Shown in pieces: positions 1 through 8,608 of a stretch of DNA of 33,503 nucleotides (position 1 is the first letter of the stretch; every line of letters starts with the position of its first letter). The DNA is from Chromera velia (Eukaryota > Sar > Chromeraceae): positions 1 to 33,503 of the forward strand of contig JAHBMJ010001242.1 in NCBI GenBank assembly GCA_018398765.1, given 5' to 3'. The notes below the pieces were generated by a model. It ran no database searches. It was not told the origin of the DNA and worked only from the letters and a program-made list of their open reading frames with translations. The position numbers and the translations under genes are program-made.

Positions 1-229
1 CGGGGTCAGTTGGCACGGGGGGGGTGGTCCCCCCCCCATTTTTTAGGGTGACGCCCGGGGTGATGCGCGCTGCATTCATGTTCGGCCCAATTAAGTTGCA
101 TGCATGCCTGCATGGTGGCCGGGCCATGGCCGGGCCCGGCCCACCCGCGATGAGCCGCGTTACGCGCGGATCCGGGAGAGCGTTTTGGGGTGCGTTTCGC
201 GTGTATCTCACAATTGCGCGCGGTACCTC

Positions 230-590
230 ACTATATGGCGAAGCGCACCCGCGCGAATCGTAAGAGCCACCTGCAGGTGGCGCTTATACAACTGCGGTCA
301 CAGTTTTTTTTGCGCAGAGTGTGAGCGCATTCCATAACAGCCACCTCACTTTTTCTAAGAGCCACCTCTCATCACAGTTTTCCCACTGACTGCCTCATGG
401 TCACAGTTTTGCATCCGTCATGCATTGCCGCTCACCCGTCGCGCAGACTCATGCATTCAGTGCGCGTCGGTTTCTGATAAACTTGTCTTGCTTCAACTTA
501 GGAAGATGGAGTCTCATTGCCTGGGCTTTTCTTCGGACTGCATTAATATGTACTTCGAAGTATTCTGCATGCGCACAGTTTTCGGATGTG
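230..590. promoter_or_regulatory. Cluster of GCCACCT and TCACAGTTTT elements
   Basis: Two short motifs alternate here. GCCACCT occurs near 267, 340 and 362. TCACAGTTTT or CACAGTTTT occurs near 298, 372, 401 and 576. The first GCCACCT is part of a 26-base near-perfect palindrome. The same GCCACCT core, with TAAG beside it and the flanking string GGCGAAGCGCACCC, returns at about 8.0-8.1 kb upstream of the JmjC gene. The arrangement looks like a cis-regulatory module or a dispersed repeat. The role is inferred; only the repetition is seen. Confidence 0.4.
261..286. repeat. 26-base near-perfect palindrome centred on CTGCAG
   Basis: The two arms are TAAGAGCCACCTG and CAGGTGGCGCTTA. Only one base pair departs from perfect symmetry. 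The centre contains overlapping E-box-like CACCTG/CAGGTG sites. It could bind a dimeric factor or form a cruciform, but no function can be read from the sequence alone. Confidence 0.7.
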
Positions 591-698
591 TAGACGGAGC
601 GACAGCTGAAGCATTCGGGAGGCGCTTACAAGCTTTCCGGGTGTTCAAGGATTGGGAGGGAGAACAGGCACAGCAACAGAGGCAAACAAGACGGCAAA

Positions 699-836
699 AT
701 GGAACTCGACTCGGCAAACAGCATGCATCCCCTCATAGACGGCGAGGGAGAACCTGCCGATGAGGAAGAGGAAGTCGATCCCATTGAGGATGGAACTAAG
801 GTGCAAGGGATGGCTGCCAGTCAGGCGGAGCAGTGA
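699..836 (+). CDS. Small acidic ORF, or first exon of an unidentified gene
   Basis: An ATG at 699 opens a 45-codon frame ending in TGA. It encodes an acidic peptide with a run DEEEEVDPIEDG around residues 21-32, a composition typical of protein N-termini rather than chance DNA. It may be the first exon of a gene that continues to 1837, because AAG|GTGCAAG inside it (about 794) could act as a donor. I do not recognise the product and could not build a phase-consistent splice model. Chance remains possible. Confidence 0.3.
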   Translation: MELDSANSMHPLIDGEGEPADEEEEVDPIEDGTKVQGMAASQAEQ

Positions 837-851
837 GGGGTTCTGCAAGCT

Positions 852-1228
852 GTGGGCGGTCGGCTTCGCTTCGCGGGCATTGGTGCGGCAAAGATCGCAA
901 GGGGTCTTGAGCCGGCAGGCGAGAAGAAGAAGCATGGTGAGGCATGGACCAAAGGGATGTACACACGCGCGCTTGCCAAATTCGCGAGGAAAATTCCAGC
1001 CGAGAGGGCCTTCAAGAGAGAGGGGGCAAGACAGCACGCCTCGCCAAAAACGGGTAGTGAGCAATGGAATGCTTGGCAGTCGATTCAACGGTGCCCCAGA
1101 TACAAAGCAGTCGGCAGAATCAAAGACAGCACTCCCTGTCATTGCGAGCCTCAGCAGTACTGCCTCCTTATACCGTGCGATGGACCCGTCTCGAAAGAGA
1201 AGTGCAAAGTAAAATGCCAGAAGATTGA
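852..1228 (+). CDS. Possible internal exon of an unidentified gene
   Basis: This frame is open for about 126 codons. It encodes a basic, Lys/Arg/Ala-rich stretch ending in a Cys-containing segment. It ends at a good donor match, GA|GTGAGT at 1228/1229, and is followed by a pyrimidine-rich tract (1243-1334) that finishes in CCCCAG, as an intron would. However, joining it to the next open frame gives an early stop, so either the acceptor or the frame is wrong. No family is recognised. Confidence 0.2.
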
Positions 1229-1342
1229 GTGAGTTTGGAACCTCTAGCTCTCCTGTTTCCCCCCCTTTCCTTCAGCTCCTTCCTTTTTGTTTTCCCTGGC
1301 TTTCCCTAGTCGTTTCCTAGTACCCCTTCCCCAGAAGGACGA

Positions 1343-1837
1343 GTGTTTCAGCCTGAGGGTGCGAGGACAGAAGTGAGCGCTAGTAGCGGGGGAGATTGGG
1401 TTGCCAGAATCCAAGCTCTCCCTCTTCGTTCATCAGACCCCCTTGATGCTCCAGGCAGAAGACGTCAAAGTTCCCACCCATGGCGTGGGCCGATTTCTTC
1501 TCCGGCTGCCCCTTCTGCAACCCCACAGCCCGAGTGCAGAGTACTTTTTGACGGTACAGGAGTTGGGCATTCGATCGCCATTGAAGAAACGAGAAGAAAA
1601 TGGGAAGAGGCACCGATTGTGCAAAGGGGGCAATGTAGATGCCAGTGGTGTGGGAAAAGGAAATCACATGCAACGCACCCAAAGCTACCACCTCACAATG
1701 TGCAGTGGTGTGCCAAATATGATCTTGATGTGTTCATGAACAGCACTATATACAAGGATGCAGTTGCAAAAAAACTTCATCGGGCGTCACTTGGCAAACC
1801 AGCAGCACAGCCTCAGCTGGATGTCAAGAATGAATGA
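1343..1837 (+). CDS. Terminal exon encoding a Cys/His cluster, unidentified
   Basis: The frame runs to TGA at 1835-1837 and is followed within five bases by AATAAA. A pyrimidine-rich tract ending CCCCAG at 1334, and TTTCAG at 1353, offer acceptors, so this is probably a last exon rather than a free ORF (its first codon is GTG). The C-terminal third holds CRCQWC, then HATH, then HNVQWC, which could bind zinc. The spacing faintly recalls the cysteine-rich tail of piggyBac-type transposases, but no DDE core is visible and I would not assign it. The rest is Pro/Ser-rich and low in information. Confidence 0.35.
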   Translation: MFQPEGARTEVSASSGGDWVARIQALPLRSSDPLDAPGRRRQSSHPWRGPISSPAAPSATPQPECRVLFDGTGVGHSIAIEETRRKWEEAPIVQRGQCRCQWCGKRKSHATHPKLPPHNVQWCAKYDLDVFMNSTIYKDAVAKKLHRASLGKPAAQPQLDVKNE

Positions 1838-1841
1838 CTGA

Positions 1842-1847
1842 AATAAA
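1842..1847 (+). terminator. Candidate polyadenylation signal
   Basis: AATAAA lies five bases after the TGA at 1837, and the base composition changes sharply to AT-rich right after it. This supports a transcript ending here. Confidence 0.45.
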
Positions 1848-2354
1848 ATTTAAAGTGTTTTTGTTGGTTTTCACTTATTTTATATAAGCTAATATACATT
1901 CTTATTGTATACAGATCTTAAAATAATTTTAAGATTTATTTACTTATCTTGATTTATCTAGTAAGATTGTACGTGCATTTTAAACTTTTGGTTTAATTAA
2001 GTTATGTATGTACTTATAGTAAATAGAATGTGTATAATAATTTACATTTAAAATTCAATTGTACTAGTTATTATACATTAAATACTACATTCGTTTAAAA
2101 TTATGTAAATTCACTGCTTAAATTAACATATTATTTATGTAAATTAACTTAGATTAATCCATAAATTCACCTAGTATTGCAGGGAAATTATTAATTTATT
2201 TGTACGTTATTAAAATGAAATGTACGTACATAATTAAATAACGCAATTATCTAATATAAAATTAGTAAAAAAAATAGGATCATAAGATAACTTCAAATAA
2301 TAGATTTACATTTACAATAGCTGCCGCTGTATAGATAACGCAGAAGCTGTAATT
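1848..2354. other. AT-rich intergenic spacer
   Basis: About 500 bases of AT-rich sequence lie between two convergent genes, the plus-strand candidate ending at 1837 and the minus-strand RecQ gene ending at 2355. It has repeated TTTAAA/TAAATT strings. No ORF or structured RNA was recognised. Confidence 0.6.
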
Positions 2355-2660
2355 TCAAAACTCTACCTCGTCTTCGTACTCATTTTCATCATTTTCAATG
2401 ACAAAATCCAAATCCTCATACTCATTTTCATCTTTAGAGATGACATTTTCCTCTTTGGACTCAGGGTCTATCTTCTATCGCTTTGGGGGAGAAGACGCTC
2501 CTGGGGGAGAAGGCGGCACTACCGGGCCGCTGTCTCTGCTTGTTTCCTGACCCCCCCGCGGAGACGGCGGCACGGCCGAGGGCACGGCACGTTCTTCGGG
2601 GGGGGGGACGGGGACCTCAAGGCCCAGTGCAGTCCAGCCTTTCTCGGTCAACGAACTGTA

Positions 2661-2682
2661 CATATATACATACATACATACA

Positions 2683-2723
<41 letters not shown>

Positions 2724-2748
2724 ATACACACAGTGATACATATACAAA

Positions 2749-2780
<32 letters not shown>
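2661..2780. repeat. (CA)n microsatellite inside RecQ intron 7
   Basis: This is nearly uninterrupted CA/CATA repeat. On the coding (minus) strand it is (TG)n and fills most of the intron at 2656-2871, between donor GA|GTGAGT and acceptor TACAG|TTCG. Confidence 0.85.
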
Positions 2781-2783
<3 letters not shown>

Positions 2784-3917
2784 GGGGGAGGGGGAGAGAG
2801 AGGGAGAGAAGAGAAGTAAAGGGCAGAAAAAAACACAGAAACAGAGACCTTTTATTCTTTCATCCACTCACTCAAGGATAGGATAGCGGTTGCCGCGACC
2901 AGTATCTGCCCCCCTCTCCGCAAAATACCCGTCCTCGACCATTGCGTCCATCAGTCTTTTGAGCGACTGCACACCATGCTTCCTGTTCTGCCTCCAACAA
3001 CGTCCTAGCACCCCATTGCTCGGAATGTTGGCTTCCTCAAGCAGCCTGCATGAACGAATTTTGTATGAATTCACGAAGCAAACCAACATAGTTAGCACCG
3101 AAAAGATCTTTAAAGATCTACGAAAAGACGAATGTGCAATCAGAAAAAGGTAATCTATTCAACAATCTGGACAACAATAAAAAAAGTTTAACAATGTTTA
3201 ACAGAGACTCGCTTGACACACTAACTAATAATTAAGAACATATTCAAATGTATAAAAACAGACAAACAAACGACGGACTCTTTTCTTTTTGAAGAAAGGG
3301 CCTTGCAGCAGCCTCCGATGCCCAATGCAAGGTACGCAACCATGTCTGTCGTCAAATCTCCTCGCACCTTGTAGACAAGGGAAAGATTGTCGGCGTCTTC
3401 CCCGCTCTGTTTCAAAAGATGCTTTTGATACTCGAAAAGGAGACGGCAGAGGGCTTTCACCTTCTCCATTTCTTCTTCAATGCGCAGAGAAGGGGGAAAT
3501 AGGGAGTACGAGGGATGTGCACACATGTCGCACGCAAAGCGGCAGACAAGAGGGGGAATCGGCGTCTCGCCTTCAAAGTGAGCTCGAATAAGCCCCCACT
3601 GACAAGACTTTTCGTTATTCAAACAAAACCGATCCACTTCTCTCATCGCCTTCTGCTGTTCCCCCACATCTATACTCTTTCTTGCCTGCCGCCCCCCCCC
3701 TCTTATCTTCTTTGGGCCACAGGTAAGCTTCTTCGCCCTAAGCACATCATTCCCGGAATACCACAAAAGAGCACGAGATGGTTAACCTCTCCGGCCATAA
3801 TGTCCAACCTCTTGGTACAGTCTGGCAAAGGCATACGCATAGACAAAACCGTGGACACAGAGAGATACATACGTACATACACATACACATACATATACAC
3901 ACACATGCACGCACACA

Positions 3918-3984
3918 CAGAGAAAGAAAGAAAGAAAGAGAGCGAGCGAGAGCGAGGCTAGAGAGCGAGAAGACAAAGAGAGAC

Positions 3985-4033
<49 letters not shown>

Positions 4034-4152
4034 GAGACAGAGACAGAGACAGAGACAGAGAGAGGAAAGAGAAGGGACTAGAGAGGGGAAAGAGAGAGAG
4101 ACAGACAGAGACAGAGACAGAGGAAAGAGAGAGCCTAAGAAAGAGCAAAGAG

Positions 4153-4197
<45 letters not shown>

Positions 4198-4222
4198 AAG
4201 AAAGAGGAAGAGGAGAGAGATG
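3918..4222. repeat. Purine microsatellite (GA/GACA/GAAA)n inside RecQ intron 5
   Basis: About 300 bases of GA-rich repeat. On the coding strand it is an extremely long pyrimidine tract within the intron at 3822-4271. The long ORFs it creates in all frames (Ser/Leu-rich or Arg/Glu-rich) are artefacts. Confidence 0.85.
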
Positions 4223-5976
4223 CACACATACAGTAACGAGAGTCACCAATGAAAACAGAGAACTGACTTACCGGTCCAGAGTGGAGGGTAAGGCGTAGTG
4301 GAAGACAAATGAACATGCAGGGTTGTCGATGCCCAAACCGAAAGCCACTGTGGCAACTACTACCCGAATAGCGCCCGACAGCCACTCCTCCTGAACTTGC
4401 ACAACAGAAAAGGCCCGAATAAGTCGTAATTTTTGAGCTGCATAACCGCCATCTATGCGAGGAATTCTAGAAAAAAAAATTAATTTCAATTTTAAATTAG
4501 AAGGACTTAAGCAGCATTGGCACAGACGTCTGAGCCGGGAAACAGAAAAAAAAAGACTTATGGCGGTCAAGATCATGCAGAGAACTTAGCTTTTCAGATT
4601 TGGATTTATAGAAAAACGAGAAAAAACGTGTGTCGTCGACCGACGATATTGACTGACCCTCTGACGATCTACTTTTTTCATATCCCCATGATAAAATATG
4701 GCTTTAACCCCCCGGCTGTTCATTTCCTTCGCGACTTCCTCACACTCCTTCCTTGTAAGACAATAGACAATGCCTAGCTTGGACTCAAGAGTCCGACCGT
4801 TCATCAATCCTACCATCTCTTCTGCAAGCCGGGCTCTCTGCCCAGCGCCAGAGGGCTAAGCCTTCTGTCTCACTTCCAGGAAGATGTTGGGGCGAAAAGT
4901 TCCCATAGAGAAGTGGACAGGCTGATCCAGACAAAGGGTTTCAAGGATTTCTTTCTTGATCTGCAGATTGCAGGAGAGATCGCCAGAGCAACTTTTCGAC
5001 AGGCACCTATAAAAAAAAGGACTCTCACGGTAGATGGAAAGGAAACAAAAGAAAAAAGAGCTCAGGGAAGAAAGACATGCAAAAACGGCTGCTTATCAGG
5101 GCACCGATGTAGTACCAGACTTCTAAAAGCAGAGGTGATACAAAGTGGAACAGAGGATATGAAACCAAAAAACAACATGAGTGAAGAGTTGGCGAAAAAT
5201 ATGAAGGGATTCGAGAAAGAAAGGGCTTGGGGTCCCCGGATCTGATGCCAAGCAAACACCCATCAAACCCACTCAACCTCCACCCCTAGCTCCCTCCCCC
5301 AAATTTACGCAAGACACAGTGAGTGATGAGAAGGCGTCTCCCAGGAAGCGAGAAAGTTTAAAGTAGGAGAAAGACAAATTCAAATAAAAGAAAAGTCTCA
5401 CCTCAGGTGTTGCGGACGCTGTCACAGCAGCTATAGGCACCCCTGGGTACCATTCCCTCAGCATTTTCAGCTCTGCAAAGCAGAATGAAGTTGCTTTGAC
5501 ACAGAAAGCAGCGAAAAGATGAACAGAGGAGAAACAGCATACAAGACAGGCATATATACACCGACACCCAGACCGATACCCCCCCCCCACACATACATAT
5601 ACACACACATACACACACAGAGAGAGAGAGAGAGAGAAAGAGGGAGAGCAGAGAAAAGCAAAGAAAACTTAGTAGAAACGTACATTACTAAACAGACCTT
5701 TGTAGTCTGGCCGGAAATCGTTCTCCCAAATGGGAATCAAATATGCTTTATCGAGCCCAATAACGACCAACTTGGATCGGTGGAGGAGACTCTGCAATAC
5801 TGTCGTGATGTAGAGAATCTGAGTAGCTGGAGAATCCAGCTTCAAGTCGTCCAAGAGCCTCTTCACCTACATGCATTGGAAAGGCATCACATGCATATTG
5901 CAGAGGGGTAATTTCCCGGGTAAAGAAAGTATAGGGGTGCAAGAAAGATGAATTTGTGAATGATTGTGAATGGATG

Positions 5977-6280
5977 AAGGAAGGAAGGAAGGAAGGAAAG
6001 AAGGAAGGAAGGAAGGAAGGAAGGTAGGAAGGAAGGAAGGAAGGAAGGGAGGGAGGAAGGAAAGAAGGAAGGAAGGAAGAAAGGAAGGAAGGAAGCAATG
6101 AATGAATGAATGAATGAATGAAGGAAGGAAGGAAGGAATGGATGCATGACTGACTGACTGACTGACTGGCTGGCTAGCTGGCTGGCTGGCTGAGTGAGTG
6201 ACTGGCTGGCTGGCTGGCTGGCTGACTGACTAACTGACTTGACTGACTTGACTGACAGATAGACAGACAGACTGACTGCT
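5977..6280. repeat. (GGAA)n and (GACT/GGCT)n tetranucleotide tracts in RecQ intron 1
   Basis: Read in the gene's direction, intron 1 (6291-5867) begins at the donor GAG|GTCAGT and runs into GTCA/GTCT/GCCA tetranucleotide repeats. It then passes into (TTCC)n pyrimidine repeat before the acceptor GCATGTAG. Almost the whole intron is simple repeat. Confidence 0.85.
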
Positions 6281-6779
6281 GGAAAACTGACCTCTTCTTC
6301 ACGTATGCTTCCCTCAAGAGTTACAGCTAGAATTCCTTTTGCAAGCAGTGTACGTTTCTGATCCTTCATGAGAGAGACAAGAGGAGAGATCACAAGAGCG
6401 ACGCCTTTTCTAAACACTACAGGAAATTAGAAAATTAAAGACTTGCCGCCCCCTGTCGAAAAATTGGCGATCACATCTTTTCCAGATAACAAGGCATTGA
6501 TGGGGCCCAGCTGGAGCCCTTTGAAGGAATGGAAGCCAAAGCGCCCCTTCAGCATCTCCTGAAGCTGTGGGCTCCAGGGGAAATCGCCAAACCACGGTCT
6601 CCCTTCTTCACCAAGATGAAAGGATGTCTGGTCCGGATACGTCCCCGTCTTCAACTTGTTTGTTAGCAGGTGAAAAGACTCTTCCATCGGGTCCGCTTCC
6701 GTCCGACCCGTGGAAGGGAAAGCGCCGCTTGAGCTTGATGCAAACTCCTCCATCTGATTGCCTTAGAAGGGTTAGGGTA

Positions 6780-7760
6780 TAACAGTAAAAAATTAAAAAA
6801 ATAAAAATTAATTATAACCTCCCCTTCCTAGGGTTTTAAACAAAAACCTACACTCTAAAAGTACGTTTTTTGTGGTTCTGAGCCAAAAAGAACCACATTG
6901 CAACATAAATAAAGTCACTAGCTTGTAAATCTTTTCAGTTCTGGCAAGAAAACTGCTAGGTGCCAGGTAAAGTTCCAAAATATCTAGAAGGGTGGTTCAG
7001 GAACTCAAAACAGAACTCATCTGAACTGGCTGGAACTGACAAGAACCAACTTTCTATGCACTTTCTATGTATTTAGCTGTCGTCAGACTGTTTTTCTAAC
7101 TCTTGAAAGGCTGTCTCAAGACGTGCAAGCTCTTCAATCTCAACTCTCAGACCATCTTCAACCACAACGGTCTCATGAACCCAAAAAAAAATGCCACTGA
7201 TCGGAATGTTGTCTAATTAAGGCATACATAAACGGCACATTGTTAAAGGAGAAAAAATAACAGCATTGGAATTTTTACTTGCTGAAACGGCAGTCGATTC
7301 ATATGAAATTGATTTATTCTGCTTTATTTAACCATCTGAGACTGACTGAGATCATTTATGTCATTTGTCTGGTTATGCATGACTCTGATTGACCGTTATA
7401 CATGAGTCTGATCGATCATGGAGAGCTAAATCATCAGTTGAGAGCTTGGTTTGGATGGTTCAAGCCCGGTTCTCACGGTTTTGATTGGGTTCCTTCTGGT
7501 TCAGAAAAGTTCCAATAGTTCTTGTCTCTGTTCATTCGGTTCATGAACCAATGACCAGAACCGGAAGTGACACCGACTTCAGAACTAACTATAATCACTT
7601 AGAACTTACTTGAACTTTAGACCTATACTCTAATTAGTGGTTTTTTAGGGTTCTTTTGTTTTTTAAAGTTTGTAAATTGGGTTAAAGTTTTATTTTTTCA
7701 TCAAAAAAGTTGTAGGAACCACACATGTAGTTAGGGATCGTCCATAGAGTGTCATACCCT
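6780..7760. other. Non-coding stretch rich in GGTTC/GAACC and GAACT
   Basis: Nothing in this kilobase looks coding. The pentamers GGTTC, GAACC, GTTCC and GAACT recur many times in both orientations, densest at 6870-7060 and 7450-7620. Similar strings (ACCTACACTCTAA and ACCTATACTCTAA) lie near the two ends, at about 6848 and 7620. It resembles a degenerate non-autonomous element with subterminal repeats or a decayed satellite. This is tentative. Confidence 0.35.
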
Positions 7761-7992
7761 AGTGGAAGGGTGACGACAGAAAATCGAGATCAAGCAACGG
7801 TTTGAAGAAAAAGAGATGCCAACTGATTGTACTCGATGCACGCTAAAAAAAAAAAGAGTCACTTCAATTAGACGGCCGTCGGTTTCGCCATACAAGGGTA
7901 TACTAGAGTGGAGCGCTCTGTGCCGATCTGGTACGATTTATTTGTCTTTTATGCAGTGTGCTGCCAGAGGTGTGTTCGAGCGTACTACTCAG

Positions 7993-8110
7993 CGTAGACG
8001 GTGCACGGATGCATCTGGGTGGCGCTTAAGAGCCACCTCCCGTAGACGGTGCACGGATGCATCTGGGTGGCGCTTAAGAGCCACCTCCCTAAGAGCCACC
8101 TGGCGAAGCG
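7993..8110. promoter_or_regulatory. 48-bp direct repeats carrying the GCCACCT palindrome
   Basis: Two copies of a 48-bp unit start at 7993 and 8041 (CGTAGACGGTGCACGGATGC...). A third partial TAAGAGCCACCT follows at about 8090. Each full unit contains GGTGGCGCTTAAGAGCCACC (8018-8037 and 8066-8085), a near-perfect palindrome related to the one at 261-286. The cluster lies about 500-600 bp upstream of the JmjC start codon, so it may be its upstream regulatory region. That role is inferred. Confidence 0.45.
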
Positions 8111-8410
8111 CACCCCTATTTTTGTGTATCCAGGTGGCCCTTACACGTTATCTCTCATAGCACAATTTACGGGTCAAAACTGTAGTAGCCCGTGCATTGT
8201 CAGAAAGCGCGGCGTCCCGTCATCGTCCCGTCAGTACAGACGCAGTTGACAGTTCCGCAGTTTGGACAGAAAGGGATCGAAATGGGATCGAATGACAGTC
8301 GTGTTTGTCTATGTTTGACACTGCATGCTGTGTGTGCTGAGCGTCCTACAAGTAAGGAGCACAATATCGAACCTGCATGGACCATACTGCAGCCCCCTCC
8401 GATTTGAAGG

Positions 8411-8418
8411 TGCATGCA
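8411..8418. promoter_or_regulatory. TGCATGCA octamer upstream of the JmjC gene
   Basis: This is an exact palindromic octamer about 190 bp before the ATG at 8609. In apicomplexans TGCATGCA-type sequences are bound by ApiAP2 factors. Relevance here depends on the organism being a related alveolate. Confidence 0.3.
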
Positions 8419-8608
8419 TGTTCTTCAGTGCACAATGTACCGTCTCCCTGATCGAAAAATATCGAAAACATCTTGTGCACACTGTCGCTGAATGGCCATT
8501 CAGCTGCGCGTTCTCTTGTGAATGAGTATTCTGCCCGGCAATTAAGTCACTCTTTAGATACGTGGAAAATCAGAGCATTGTTGCTCACTGCTGAACAGAC
8601 CGATAGGT

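Larger units (their letters stand above)
2355..6753 (-). pseudogene. RecQ-type DNA helicase, eight exons, interrupted by four UAR codons
   Basis: Exons (minus strand): 6753-6292, 5866-5698, 5472-5402, 4960-4658, 4390-4272, 3821-3336, 3045-2872, 2655-2355. All junctions are GT-AG and keep phase, giving 695 codons including the final TGA. RecQ helicases unwind DNA 3'-5' in recombination and replication repair. In order I see motif 0 (FGFHSF, then LQLGPINALLSG), Walker A (STGGGKS), motif Ia (VISPLVSLMKDQ), motif II, FRPDYKELKMLR, motif III (TASATPE), motif IV (GIVYCLTRKE), motif V (VVVATVAFGLGID), motif VI, the RecQ zinc domain (FCLNNEKSC...CRFACDMC), a winged-helix-like segment and an acidic tail. 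In-frame UAA/UAG lie at 6427-6429, 4856-4858, 3782-3784 and 2475-2477. The DEAH box reads DKAY and the GRAGRDG of motif VI reads GHYGRRG. Homology is certain. Activity is unlikely, so I call it a pseudogene. There are no indels and no in-frame UGA. The donor of exon 6 (GC|GTACC) is weak and was chosen by phase. Confidence 0.8.

Noticed and set aside
1343-1837. piggyBac transposase C-terminus
   Set aside because: The Cys/His spacing is only loosely similar and no DDE domain precedes it, so it was left as unidentified.
3778-4249. Long ORFs of Ser/Leu or Arg/Glu repeats on both strands
   Set aside because: They are translations of the (GA)n microsatellite inside RecQ intron 5.
5748-6280. Minus-strand ORFs rich in PSFLPSFL and SQSVSQ
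   Set aside because: They are translations of (TTCC)n and (GTCA)n repeats in RecQ intron 1, continuing past a good donor site.
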